DNA from: Bacteroidota bacterium
GTDB lineage: Bacteria > Bacteroidota > Bacteroidia > Flavobacteriales_D > Crocinitomicaceae
NCBI GenBank assembly: GCA_024280295.1
Contig: JAJRQK010000005.1
Coordinates: 62,001-126,000, forward strand
Direction of reading: 5' to 3'
DNA length: 64,000 nt
The number at the start of each line of letters is the position of its first letter. Position 1 is the stretch's first letter. The notes under the pieces are model-generated. The model saw only the letters and a list, made by a program, of their open reading frames with translations, was not told the DNA's origin and made no database searches. The translations under genes and the position numbers were made by a program. This document shows positions 35,221-44,640 of this stretch, piece after piece.

Positions 35221-37770
35221 TTAGATTCTTGTAATTTTCGATTGATAGATTCCTTCTATTGTCTGAATTACAATAGAATAGGTGCCTTTCGATATTGTTG
35301 TTAAATCGTATGAAAGACCATCTGATGTGATAAGTCGAATAATTTTCCCATCTATAGCAACTAAATGAACTTCTATTATTTCGATGTTAGATTCAATGTT
35401 GAGGATATTATTTACAGGATTTGGGTAGATTTGAATCTGCTCAGAAATGATTTCTAAATCTTCAATTCCAACAGTCACAACAACTGAATCTGAGTAAGCA
35501 ACACAACCATCAGAATTAACAGTATAACAAGTATATATTCCAAAGGGAGATGTTATAGTGAGGTCTGGGTTTGTCTCACCACCAAGATCTGAACCATCAA
35601 GTGTCCATTGATAGCTATCAGAAGCAGTTACAGTAAGTGTATCTCCAATTTGTGTGATTGGAGATATTGTAGGAATTGGAAATTGTGTAATGATTAGCGT
35701 ATCTGAGTTCGCTTTACATCCTTTATTATCAAATACAATAGCTGAGTAATTTCCAACTGAATCAGTTAACGTTGGGAATGTCATCGATCCATTAGACCAA
35801 ATTACTGAATCTACAATTGATGTAGCTGAGATATTTATAGATACTGGTACATCGCAAATTCCAGATGGTCCAATAACACTAGCTGAATAGTTAGTCGAGA
35901 GCAATAGATCTAACGCATGTGCTTTGCCATAGCCGTAAGCATTATTAGGTACTACTCCAGTAAAAGTATCTGTATATGCTGTTGCAAGTAAATCATTCTT
36001 AAAATCTTGATATGTAGCTTTGCCACACTTTTCCAAATAAAGTGCTGCAATACCAGCAACAACGGGTGAAGACATCGAAGTTCCACTATTTCTATAATGA
36101 AGTAAGCCTGAATCAAGTACTGGATAAAACGCAGGAATGTCCTTCATAAACCAAAGTGCAGCACCAAATGTTACTTGACCAGATGCAGAGACGTCGGGCT
36201 TAGTTATATTTAAGCGATTAGGTCCTTTGCTTGATTTTGGACAAAGATCACCTGGTATTGTTCCTAGTGGTTCGGTATAGGTATTCAAATTCCCATCGAT
36301 ATATTGGAATTTGTTTTGAATATTTCCAACTGAGATCACTTTTTCAGAGCAATTCCATGAAGAAACGATAGTTTGTAAAGTGTCGGGCAATGTATAATAT
36401 ATAATATCAGGCATCTGCACACTTGTTGGAATAGTCGTGACCATGTCGTTAAACCCTAGCCATTCACCACTCCATAAATCGTAAGATCCTGTGCCAGTTG
36501 TTCTAAATCGATAGAGATAGTTTGTCGTGTCAATAGTAGTAAAAAGAACCTGCATGTTGTATGTTGCTCCAATAATACTTGTATATACTTCTATAGTTGC
36601 GAGTCTATTACTTCCATTCCAAATAGTGTCGTAGATAACAGCACCTAATGAGGAGGTTGCTCCATAGAAGTTTGTTGCACCTCTTAATTCGTAATCTGGA
36701 GATGGCTTATCAGCTGCAAATCCAAAATCAAACGTTGCCTCCGAAACATCTGACCACAAATCAAAAAATAATGTGTTTGTACCAAATGCACCAACAGGAT
36801 TGTTGTTAAACCATACAAAGTTAGTGTCAGAAGTTACATTTCCATGCTGGTGGTATGGCCCCTTAAGTCCCGAATTACCAGCCGCAGCAACAATAATTCT
36901 ACCAGGTTTTTCATCAAGGAGTGCTTCCATTGCAGTACTTGCAGGATCATTTCCGTCGTGGCTACCTGAGTACGAACCTATACTGAGGTTGATTACTGCT
37001 GGCACACCAAGGGAATCAGCAATACTAAAAATATAATCACATGCATCAGCCACTGTTAATGTCCAATTAGGGGCACTAAAATCACTCTCCACAATTACAA
37101 TGATCGACTCTGGTGCCATACCTAGATTAGTTCCATTTGCGTATGCGTTTCCTGAACCTGCTCCAGCTACAGTACTTCCATGGACATTATTATCAATGCT
37201 TCCGATTGTTAAATCGTCGATACTTGTACTGTCCCAAACGGATCCGTATCCATAAGGGGATGGGGGAGTCCCTGTAAAAACTGACTGATCCCAATAGCGG
37301 TAAACACGGGTTGTACTATCAGGATACATGAAATCTGGATGTCGCCATTCAATTCCTGTATCTACGTAGCCAATAACAACATTTTTCCCCGTATATCCAG
37401 TTGACAAACCTCCAGATCCAGCATGCACAGGATCTACAAAATGAAATAAGCGTGCAGTATCACTGAGCAGTTTTGGAGGTGCAAATTCAAAATAAAAATC
37501 ATTGATTGCTCCAGATTTAATGCTTTCATCGATCCATCTCGGACTTGAGGTTATGAATAGCCACTGATCATTTCTATATTTAATCGTTTTTTCTTGAGCT
37601 TCTAAAGTACTTACATTTGGAGGAGTGTTTGGTACACAGAAAGTAGTTAGTCCATCGGGGTTCTCTTGTAGTAATTCCTTGAATCCGAGCTTTTGAGCAA
37701 ACGTAAAATTGAGGAGAATTATTATTAAAAATGATAGAACTGAGTTTAGTTGTAGGAGTTTATTTACCAT
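35221..37770 (-). CDS. Secreted S8 (subtilisin) peptidase with T9SS sorting signal
   Basis: 849 residues: signal peptide (to FAQ), peptidase S8 domain with catalytic Asp in VIGYVDTGIEWRHPDF (about 130), His in VHGSTVAG (about 200) and Ser in GTSMSSPVVAGIAALY (about 560). The Asp-His-Ser order is conserved but the domain carries a roughly 200-residue insertion between His and Ser. Then a PKD/Ig-like domain (DSYQWTLDGSDLGG) and a C-terminal sorting domain (IQIYPNPVNNILNI). Secreted protease. Divergent to a second subtilase gene, with 117 bp between start codons. Confidence 0.94.
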   Translation of the reverse strand: MVNKLLQLNSVLSFLIIILLNFTFAQKLGFKELLQENPDGLTTFCVPNTPPNVSTLEAQEKTIKYRNDQWLFITSSPRWIDESIKSGAINDFYFEFAPPKLLSDTARLFHFVDPVHAGSGGLSTGYTGKNVVIGYVDTGIEWRHPDFMYPDSTTRVYRYWDQSVFTGTPPSPYGYGSVWDSTSIDDLTIGSIDNNVHGSTVAGAGSGNAYANGTNLGMAPESIIVIVESDFSAPNWTLTVADACDYIFSIADSLGVPAVINLSIGSYSGSHDGNDPASTAMEALLDEKPGRIIVAAAGNSGLKGPYHQHGNVTSDTNFVWFNNNPVGAFGTNTLFFDLWSDVSEATFDFGFAADKPSPDYELRGATNFYGATSSLGAVIYDTIWNGSNRLATIEVYTSIIGATYNMQVLFTTIDTTNYLYRFRTTGTGSYDLWSGEWLGFNDMVTTIPTSVQMPDIIYYTLPDTLQTIVSSWNCSEKVISVGNIQNKFQYIDGNLNTYTEPLGTIPGDLCPKSSKGPNRLNITKPDVSASGQVTFGAALWFMKDIPAFYPVLDSGLLHYRNSGTSMSSPVVAGIAALYLEKCGKATYQDFKNDLLATAYTDTFTGVVPNNAYGYGKAHALDLLLSTNYSASVIGPSGICDVPVSINISATSIVDSVIWSNGSMTFPTLTDSVGNYSAIVFDNKGCKANSDTLIITQFPIPTISPITQIGDTLTVTASDSYQWTLDGSDLGGETNPDLTITSPFGIYTCYTVNSDGCVAYSDSVVVTVGIEDLEIISEQIQIYPNPVNNILNIESNIEIIEVHLVAIDGKIIRLITSDGLSYDLTTISKGTYSIVIQTIEGIYQSKITRI

Positions 37771-37887
37771 TTGTCATTATATTATACCTTATAGACGTAA
37801 ATATCGACCAAAGTCTTAAATTCTCCTAGCGATTCACAAGATAAATTCTAATTTTATGCAAAATCAATTCTCACAAAGAAATTCAAT

Positions 37888-39540
37888 ATGAATAAAAATG
37901 TAATTAAATTATCATTAAGCATTTTTGCTTTTGGTATTACTAATATTCTATTTGCCCAAGATGTCGACGAAGATGTTGTAAACTGGTACAATGGAACGGG
38001 AGCTGGTATGCACACTGAGAAAGCATACAAGAAACTTAAAAAACGTGAATCAAAAACGGTAATCGTTGCGATTATTGACTCTGGCATCGATATTGAGCAC
38101 AAAGATTTGCAAGGGAAAATCTGGACAAACACAGATGAAATTGCTGGAAATGGAATTGATGATGATAAGAATGGTTACATCGATGATATTCATGGTTGGA
38201 ATTTCTTAGGGAATTCAAATGGTGAGAATGCTAATTCTATGCGTTTAGAGCGAACGAGAATTCTTGCGAAATTGAGCGCAAAGTTTGAAGGAGTAGATGA
38301 ATCTACTTTAGATGCAGGAGAAAAAGAAGAGTACGCATTGTATCAAGAGGTTATGGCAGGTGTAGCTGGCGAACGTTCAAATTATGAAGGCTATGTTGGA
38401 TATTTGAATATGATGCCAATGCTAATGGAAAGTGTTCCGTCTGCAGTTGGTGAAGTTTTGGGTACTGATTATACAATGGAAGACCTGAAAGCATGGGAGC
38501 CAGAGGACGATCAAATGATGCAAATGAAAGGTTTGGCTATTGCTATGAAATCAGGAGAACTGACAGCAGAATCAATTGCTAAACAAACTGAGCAAATTCA
38601 AGGAATGCTAGATACGCATCACAATGTTGATTTCGATGGACGTGCTGTTGTTGGTGATGATCCTGATGACTTCTCAGATGTACACTACGGGAATAATGAT
38701 GTAGAGGGACCTGACGCATTACACGGTACTCACGTTGGAGGAATTGTTGGTGCTATTCGAGGAAATGGACTTGGAGGCGACGGTGTTGCTGAAAACGTTT
38801 TGTTGATGTCACTTAGAGCTGTTCCAGATGGAGATGAGTTCGATAAGGATATTGCTCTTGCGATTCTATATGCTGTTGATAATGGTGCAATGGTAATTAA
38901 TATGTCTTTTGGGAAAGGGTACTCACCTCATGCACAGGAAGTTTACAATGCTTTCGCGTATGCTGACTCTAAAGGTGTTCTTTTAGTTCATGCTGCTGGA
39001 AACGATGCTTCAAACATTGATAACGGAGGTAACTTTCCAACATCGATGTACGAATTTCAAACTAAGAAACTAGATCATATCCTTGAAATTGGATCTTCTA
39101 CAAGAATGGCTAAAGTTGAGAAAGATAACCGAGGTAAATACGGGCCTAAGAAAATTGCATTGCCTTCATCATTCTCTAACTATGGCAAAGCAAATGTTGA
39201 TGTATTCGCTCCTGGATCTGAAATTTACAATTCTGTTCCGCAAAGTGATTACCAGGTTCTTCAAGGAACATCAATGGCAAGTCCAATGGTTGCAGGTGTT
39301 GCCGCTATGCTGAAGTCTTATTTTCCTGCTCGTTCAATGAAAGAGATTAAAGAGGTTATTTTAGCTTCTGCAACTTCTTACAAAGGATCTATGCAGCAAA
39401 TGCCAGGTACTCACGATGATGATGCAACAAAAGAAAAAGAAGATCAAATTGATTTTGCGACACTATCTGTTACAGGGTCAGTTGTCAATGTTAAAAATGC
39501 AGTAAAAATGCTTCTTAAGATGGAGAAGAAAGATAAATAA
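37888..39540 (+). CDS. Periplasmic/secreted S8 subtilisin-like peptidase
   Basis: 550 residues with signal peptide (to FAQ). Catalytic Asp64 (VAIIDSGIDIEHKDL), His279 (LHGTHVGGIVGAI), Ser462 (GTSMASPMVAGVAAML). A helical insertion of about 200 residues lies between Asp and His (includes EKEEYALYQEVMAGVAG). No T9SS tail, so it probably stays in the periplasm or is released. It is divergent from the T9SS subtilase and ends in a good terminator (39562-39598). Confidence 0.94.
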   Translation: MNKNVIKLSLSIFAFGITNILFAQDVDEDVVNWYNGTGAGMHTEKAYKKLKKRESKTVIVAIIDSGIDIEHKDLQGKIWTNTDEIAGNGIDDDKNGYIDDIHGWNFLGNSNGENANSMRLERTRILAKLSAKFEGVDESTLDAGEKEEYALYQEVMAGVAGERSNYEGYVGYLNMMPMLMESVPSAVGEVLGTDYTMEDLKAWEPEDDQMMQMKGLAIAMKSGELTAESIAKQTEQIQGMLDTHHNVDFDGRAVVGDDPDDFSDVHYGNNDVEGPDALHGTHVGGIVGAIRGNGLGGDGVAENVLLMSLRAVPDGDEFDKDIALAILYAVDNGAMVINMSFGKGYSPHAQEVYNAFAYADSKGVLLVHAAGNDASNIDNGGNFPTSMYEFQTKKLDHILEIGSSTRMAKVEKDNRGKYGPKKIALPSSFSNYGKANVDVFAPGSEIYNSVPQSDYQVLQGTSMASPMVAGVAAMLKSYFPARSMKEIKEVILASATSYKGSMQQMPGTHDDDATKEKEDQIDFATLSVTGSVVNVKNAVKMLLKMEKKDK

Positions 39541-39561
39541 AATCTGAATAAATTCTAAAAC

Positions 39562-39598
39562 GCCTCATTTCGAAATTGATTTGAGGCATTTTTTTTGA
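39562..39598 (+). terminator. Intrinsic terminator of the second subtilase
   Basis: Arms GCCTCA (39562-39567) and TGAGGC (39582-39587) with some extra pairing, followed by a T run (ATTTTTTTT) to 39596. Confidence 0.8.
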
Positions 39599-39600
39599 AT

Positions 39601-39608
39601 TAAATTTT
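39601..39608 (+). promoter_or_regulatory. -7 element close to ATG
   Basis: TAAATTTT, followed by G, is 13 bp before ATG 39614, giving a near-leaderless mRNA. One of several cases in the window. Confidence 0.4.
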
Positions 39609-39613
39609 GAGAC

Positions 39614-40084
39614 ATGAAAAAAGTACTTATAGTATGCTTAACGCTAATGTGTGTTTCTGTTGCCAAACCAGACCCAACAACTTCACTTGATAAGTTAATT
39701 GATGATTGGCATCAAGCCGCATCTAATGCAGATTATCTTGCATATTTCGGAGCGATGGACAATTCATTTATATTCCTTGGAACAGCACCAAATGAACGAT
39801 GGACAAAAGGTGAATTTGCGTTATTTAGTAAGCCCTACTTTGATAATGGAAAAGCATGGTCTTTTACTGCATCAAACAGAATTTGGTCGTTTTCCAAAAA
39901 TGGGAAAATAGCTTGGTTTGATGAAGATTTGGACACATGGATGCGCGGATGTCGAGGTGCAGGAATTCTTATCAGAAAGAAAGGTGAATGGAAACTAGTT
40001 AGCTATAATCTCACAGTTCTTATAGAAAATGAGAAAATTCAAGAATTCATTGATCTTCGTGATTCCCCTTATCTGAATAATTGA
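39614..40084 (+). CDS. Exported NTF2-like/SnoaL-type protein
   Basis: 156 residues, signal peptide 1-18. The cone-shaped NTF2-like fold is indicated by LIDDWHQAASNADYLAYF...MDNSFIFLGTAPNERWTKGEF and the end RKKGEWKLVSYNLTVL. Families with this fold range from ketosteroid isomerase to binding proteins; no catalytic residues can be assigned. Converges with the aldolase gene. Confidence 0.85.
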   Translation: MKKVLIVCLTLMCVSVAKPDPTTSLDKLIDDWHQAASNADYLAYFGAMDNSFIFLGTAPNERWTKGEFALFSKPYFDNGKAWSFTASNRIWSFSKNGKIAWFDEDLDTWMRGCRGAGILIRKKGEWKLVSYNLTVLIENEKIQEFIDLRDSPYLNN

Positions 40085-40093
40085 TATTCAACA

Positions 40094-40750
40094 TTAGTTA
40101 TTTCCTTTCGCGTAATCAGCTAAGAATGTTTCCAATCCAGATGTCGTCAATGGATGATTCGCTAAAGCCTTAATTGCCTTCAACGGACAAGTTGCAACAT
40201 CTGCTCCAATTTCAGCACAATGAATAATATGCATTGGATGTCTAACTGATGCAGCTAAAATTTCAGTGTCAAAAGGATAGTTATTATAAACACCTTTAAT
40301 TTGAGCAATTAAATCTAAGCCACTGAAAGAAATATCATCTAATCTACCTAAGAAAGGGGAGATGTATGTCGCTCCAGCTTTTGCAGCTAGCAGTGCTTGA
40401 CCAGCAGAAAACACCAGTGTGCAATTTGTTTTAATTCCTTTAGTACTAAAATGCTTTATCGCTTTAATTCCTTCTAAAATCATTGGAACTTTTACTACAA
40501 TATTTTTGTGCATTGAAGCAAGTGCCTCTCCTTCGCGAACAATTCCTTCATAATCTGTTGAAATAACTTCAGCACTAACAGGCCCATCAACAATAGCGCA
40601 TATTTTCATGTAATGATCGAGAATATTTTGCTCGCCCGTTATTCCTTCTTTCGCCATCAAAGATGGATTAGTAGTTACACCGTCAAGAATACCGAGATCA
40701 TTTGCCTCTCTGATGTCATCTAAATTTGCTGTGTCGATAAAGAATTTCAT
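40094..40750 (-). CDS. fsa: Fructose-6-phosphate aldolase / transaldolase-like protein
   Basis: 218 residues, the length of the small TalC/MipB/Fsa type. Start MKFFIDTANLDDIREA, GVTTNPSLMAKEG, Schiff-base lysine region NIVVKVPMILEGIKAIK (Lys about 86), NCTLVFSAGQALLAAKAG and SPFLGRLDD. It cleaves or forms fructose 6-phosphate (or acts as transaldolase) in the cytoplasm. Preceded by TACTTTTG at 40774-40767. Genes on either side are unrelated. Confidence 0.95.
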   Translation of the reverse strand: MKFFIDTANLDDIREANDLGILDGVTTNPSLMAKEGITGEQNILDHYMKICAIVDGPVSAEVISTDYEGIVREGEALASMHKNIVVKVPMILEGIKAIKHFSTKGIKTNCTLVFSAGQALLAAKAGATYISPFLGRLDDISFSGLDLIAQIKGVYNNYPFDTEILAASVRHPMHIIHCAEIGADVATCPLKAIKALANHPLTTSGLETFLADYAKGNN

Positions 40751-40766
40751 AGGATTTGTTTTTTGT

Positions 40767-40774
40767 CAAAAGTA
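40767..40774 (-). promoter_or_regulatory. -7 element of the aldolase gene
   Basis: Minus-strand TACTTTTG matches TAnnTTTG; start near 40762, leader about 12 nt. Confidence 0.5.
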
Positions 40775-40968
40775 CCTAAGATTTCCAATTGAATGATTTT
40801 ATTGTTGAGGGACTTATCCATAGTTTTTTAACAATTCTCCTTGATACGCTAGGGAATGAATACCTTTCTGTACAATTACCACAACAAACTGATTTCAGAA
40901 TACAAAATTATAGTACTTTTCAGTGTGTTGGGAAAACATTCTAACACTAGTGATTGAATAGATATTAA

Positions 40969-41691
40969 TTACCACCAGAAAAAGCTCAAGAAATCAACAA
41001 AAGCATTGCTCATGCGCTGCATTTGATTGGAGGAAGATTTTACGTTTGTCTCTTTAAAATTTTCTTTCTTAATTCGATAATAGGATCGTTCTGAATAGCT
41101 AATCTGAAAATTATTTCCAGTTAAACTAGGTGAATCAAACACAGCTTTCCCTCTCAAAGAGACATCGCAGTTCCCTATATCTCCTGAAGCTTTGAGGATT
41201 CCACGGTTGAATCCATCGCCAGATAAATCCACTCTAAGGCTATCAACATACAACTCGAGGCTTAGTTCGGAAGACGTTGACGTGACTTGCAAATTACGAG
41301 TAGATATCGAACCAATTGTTTCGTATTCAGCATTCTCGGTATTGATTTCATTAATATCTATGAAATGAATTGCTATTTCAATCGGTTCGTTGTTCTTAAG
41401 TTTGGTATTCGATTTAGCTTGCACCGTTAACACTCCATTTTCATTGATTATTTGTATTGCCTCGATAATGTTGTCTTCTCCCGAAATTCTAACTTCATAG
41501 AGTGTGTCTTGTACTAAATACACGTTGTAGTTATCTACCTGTATAGATCGAAAGGAGTCAACCACAACAATTCTTTGAATGATTCTATTAGAGCCAATAA
41601 TAGTTTCATTGTCTGCCTGTCCAATAGCAATTTTCATCGTCAGAAAAACGATGAAACTGGTAAGAAGTAGTGTGTGAAAAAAAAAATTCAT
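40969..41691 (-). CDS. DUF2807 putative auto-transporter adhesin-like protein
   Basis: 240 residues, signal peptide (ending AIGQ). The DUF2807 domain (about 38-215) has RIVVVDSFRSIQVDNYNVYLVQ...VRISGEDNIIEAIQI and successive beta strands of a right-handed helix. Common in Bacteroidota; the function is unknown. A 200-bp gap without genes separates it from the aldolase gene. Confidence 0.85.
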   Translation of the reverse strand: MNFFFHTLLLTSFIVFLTMKIAIGQADNETIIGSNRIIQRIVVVDSFRSIQVDNYNVYLVQDTLYEVRISGEDNIIEAIQIINENGVLTVQAKSNTKLKNNEPIEIAIHFIDINEINTENAEYETIGSISTRNLQVTSTSSELSLELYVDSLRVDLSGDGFNRGILKASGDIGNCDVSLRGKAVFDSPSLTGNNFQISYSERSYYRIKKENFKETNVKSSSNQMQRMSNAFVDFLSFFWW

Positions 41692-41756
41692 GCAAGTCGT
41701 TTGATACAGGAAAGCAAGAATTACGCCAATATTTCACTAATGTGTACAGTTCTTTT

Positions 41757-42449
41757 TTATAGCATTTCAAATCGATAGATCAATACGATTCTAGCAAGAT
41801 TAGTTAGCCTAATTCCATTTTTTTCAAATTCAATCATCTCCTTGATCATTCTCAAATAATTTTGGGAATTAGAACTATTTGCTATATCAATTGTAGCTTC
41901 CGTTACTTGAATTACTCCACCAAGTTTATTTCCTGCACCAGAAGCAAGAATTTGTGCACGTTTCTTGGCTTTTTCCAGAAGCGTTGGATAGATCTTAGGG
42001 TAATAGACTTCGACGTTTTCATAGGTTATTCCACCACGCTCAATAGTCACACCAACTGCTGGCTTAAGTAGCTTATTTAAGCGAGAAATATCAGAAAGGG
42101 TAGGGTGAGTCACTTCAATTTCCCAGTCCGCTTTAGCATCTTCAAAATCATCCATTTTATAGTTCACTTTGAAGGTGAATTTTTCTGTGGTCAATAGTTT
42201 CGTTATTTCCTCTAAAGTATATGATGAGGCTTTTTCTGCTAATTCAGAATCAATATCATTAGGGGCTGCTAGAGGTTCAGCGGAATCTTCCCACGCAGTA
42301 GTTAGGCTATTGCTATTTGTTACAATCGATGTAAATTCGACTGCATTAAGTTCTATATCTTCTGAAACTGTTACTTGAATAAAGTTTTGCTGTAAATTAC
42401 TCGTTAGAGGAATAAATAGTAGAGCGAGCAGCAGGATAATATTTTTCAT
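41757..42449 (-). CDS. SIMPL-domain (DUF541) secreted protein
   Basis: 230 residues with a signal peptide (1-18) and the SIMPL/DUF541 domain seen in periplasmic stress-related proteins: a beta-rich first half and the helix EKAKKRAQILASGAGNKLGGVIQV. Function poorly defined. Last ordinary gene before the non-coding border at 42450-43183. Confidence 0.8.
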   Translation of the reverse strand: MKNIILLLALLFIPLTSNLQQNFIQVTVSEDIELNAVEFTSIVTNSNSLTTAWEDSAEPLAAPNDIDSELAEKASSYTLEEITKLLTTEKFTFKVNYKMDDFEDAKADWEIEVTHPTLSDISRLNKLLKPAVGVTIERGGITYENVEVYYPKIYPTLLEKAKKRAQILASGAGNKLGGVIQVTEATIDIANSSNSQNYLRMIKEMIEFEKNGIRLTNLARIVLIYRFEML

Positions 42450-42595
42450 AAAGTTTTTTTTGCAAGATACTAATTTTCAGAAAGAGCATAAACTCGCGAA
42501 CACAAAAAAGAATATTAAGGGAGGTTGTGCTAAAGGTGAAGATTGGTTAGTGTTTATTTGCTGAAGTATTACATTCATTTATTTAACATAATATT

Positions 42596-42730
42596 AATTA
42601 TAGGACAGTACTATTGATTCGCATTCTGCGACGTATTTGTCAACTATAATGGATATTATTTCTCCGCTTTGCTCCGGACTACGCCTAAATAGCACGTTTC
42701 CTTCTTCGCTACTCATATTGTCCTATAATT
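42596..42730. repeat. 135-bp element with 12-bp terminal inverted repeats in a 734-bp gene-free border
   Basis: AATTATAGGACA (42596-42607) and TGTCCTATAATT (42719-42730) are perfect inverted copies enclosing 111 bp. The surrounding 42450-43183 has no gene; it includes GC-rich patches and the run CAAAAAGAACCAAAAAAATC (about 42947) of a type often seen between Bacteroidota genes. Probably a MITE or island edge. Confidence 0.5.
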
Positions 42731-43183
42731 AGTCGTTATTTTAAATAGCCACACGGCAGCGTGAAAATACGGCTGCTTTGCCAACGCTTTTTAATAATTT
42801 ATTCTTTTTCTCCAGCGCACAAAAAAAGTTATTGTGGTAGCTCACTTGTATACGTAAAATGCTATTTGCCTTAATCAGGCTTTATTTCACATTTTTCTAT
42901 ACTGCGTTCGCTGTGTTAGTTTTATCTGTTCATTTTTGACTTGATGCAAAAAGAACCAAAAAAATCAAGTGGAAACGATGCACCGCGCACTCTGTACAAA
43001 TTCTGCAATTCTATTAAAGTAGTTAGTCTGAAGACTAAAACGCAAGCGCCTTTAATGAATTACTACGTATTTGTACATTCACAGCCACCACACGCCTGCC
43101 GTTTCCACAGGCCTGCGCACTTGGGTTCTATTTAACATAATCTAATTTCGCTTCGGAAACTCATGAAGAATTGTGTTTAAAGA

Positions 43184-43621
43184 TCACTCCAGTTTACTGA
43201 TCATGTTATCTAAAGCGTATTCGCTTAGTTTCTCCATTCCTTTTACGAATATTTTTATATCATAGCTAGATAGATGATTGAATTGCTCTCCCAAATCGTT
43301 ATCAATAAAAATGTAATCATCTGGCTTCGCCAGTTGGTTTGATGGTATTAGATATAACACAGGCTCCATTTCCTTCATAAACAATACTAAGGCAATCCAA
43401 AGATTGTCTTTTGGTTCTCCTAATACTGATTTTGAGATTTTAACGCTTCTGTCCTTTTCTAAATTGACCGTTTGTAAATACAATTCATGATAATTACCTG
43501 CACTGGTCTTGATAATAAAATCTACCCCCTCTGGCCCACTTTCATTTTGAAATACTTCTAACCGAGCTTTCATTAATTCAAGTTTGGTAAAGTGTTGAGC
43601 GTATTTGCGGAGTGTTTGCAT
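43184..43621 (-). CDS. Hypothetical protein of the defence island (possible DUF4365/PD-(D/E)XK fold)
   Basis: 145 residues, no signal peptide. The segment GVDFIIKTSAGNYHELYLQTVNLEKD has the Asp, Glu/Gln order of a restriction-like nuclease core, and the central LWIALVLFMKEMEPVLYLIPS strand-helix fits such folds, but key residues are not clear. It lies 5 bp after the rhuM-like gene, in the same operon as DUF2130 and the RloC-like ATPase. The assignment is a hypothesis. Confidence 0.55.
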   Translation of the reverse strand: MQTLRKYAQHFTKLELMKARLEVFQNESGPEGVDFIIKTSAGNYHELYLQTVNLEKDRSVKISKSVLGEPKDNLWIALVLFMKEMEPVLYLIPSNQLAKPDDYIFIDNDLGEQFNHLSSYDIKIFVKGMEKLSEYALDNMISKLE

Positions 43622-43626
43622 TGATT

Positions 43627-44640
43627 TTATTTTTTCTTTTTAAACTTTTTAGCTGTAGTATCAATTTGCTTAATAAAGTCTTTTTCTACGGTAGACAATT
43701 CGTTTTTAATTTGCTCTTTATATTTCTCATATTCTGTATGTGCCTTATCTAATGCCTTTTTATGACTGACTTTACCTGCATTTACCAAAATGTTATTTCC
43801 TGTCATTGTTAAAAAATCATCTAAACGATCAGACCAATCATTCATATACATTGGCTTACGGTTTAGTGCTTGTAATTCAGCAACTTCTAAATATGCTGTT
43901 ACCATTCTATTTAAGATGTCTAATTCATCCTTCTGTAGGTAGTTTTTGGCTATTTCAGTTTCTTTTTTTGTTGGTTTATATCCTTTAAAGTTCGTTAAGC
44001 CTAAAAATGGTTGATTGGCATTTGCTCTTTGGTAAACAATTTCTGCTGCGGTATTTCCGTGAGCAGCCCAGTGCATTTTATTTTGAATCGTTTTAAAGAA
44101 TAGTAACGATACTTCTGCTTTTGCATCATAATCTACGCTTGTGGCATAAATGTCTAACACTTTTCGCCAAAACACTTTTTCTGACGAGCGTATATCTCTG
44201 ATACGAGCTAGTAATTCATCAAAATAATTACCGCCTCCGACTTCTTTAAGCAAGTCATCATTCATTGTAAAGCCTTTTACAATGTACTCTCGTAAACGAG
44301 CAGTAGCCCATTGCCTGAATTTTGTTCCTTGAATACTTTTAACACGATAACCAACTGATATGATTACGTCTAAATTGTAATATTTAACAGCCTTTTCTTG
44401 TGTCTTCCCTTCGATAGCACCGTGTTGAGTGGTGTGTCGGAAATCCCGACATACCAGTTCTTCATCCAATTCTCCTTCTTTAAAAAGGTTGTTGATATGC
44501 TCAGTTATGGTGCTTCTCCCCTTTCCAAAAAGTTCTGCCATTTGAACTTGTGTAAGCCAAACGGTTTCATTCTCTAATCGAGTTTGAATTTTAGTTAAAC
44601 CGTCTTCGGTTTGGTATATGATTATTTCTGTACTTCCCAT
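43627..44640 (-). CDS. rhuM: RhuM family protein
   Basis: 337 residues. N-terminal MGSTEIIIYQTEDGLTKIQT then VWLTQVQMAELFGKGRSTITEHINN, a helix-turn-helix, followed by the RhuM-specific YNLDVIISVGYRVKS and GTKFRQWATARLREYIVKGF. Family members are found in pathogenicity and defence islands; the mechanism is unknown. Directly abuts DUF2130 (gap 0) and is followed by the small unknown gene. Confidence 0.9.
   Translation of the reverse strand: MGSTEIIIYQTEDGLTKIQTRLENETVWLTQVQMAELFGKGRSTITEHINNLFKEGELDEELVCRDFRHTTQHGAIEGKTQEKAVKYYNLDVIISVGYRVKSIQGTKFRQWATARLREYIVKGFTMNDDLLKEVGGGNYFDELLARIRDIRSSEKVFWRKVLDIYATSVDYDAKAEVSLLFFKTIQNKMHWAAHGNTAAEIVYQRANANQPFLGLTNFKGYKPTKKETEIAKNYLQKDELDILNRMVTAYLEVAELQALNRKPMYMNDWSDRLDDFLTMTGNNILVNAGKVSHKKALDKAHTEYEKYKEQIKNELSTVEKDFIKQIDTTAKKFKKKK

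Noticed and set aside
42930-43140. ORF at 42941-43135 on the plus strand
   Set aside because: Low-complexity, no family features, lies in repeat-like border DNA.
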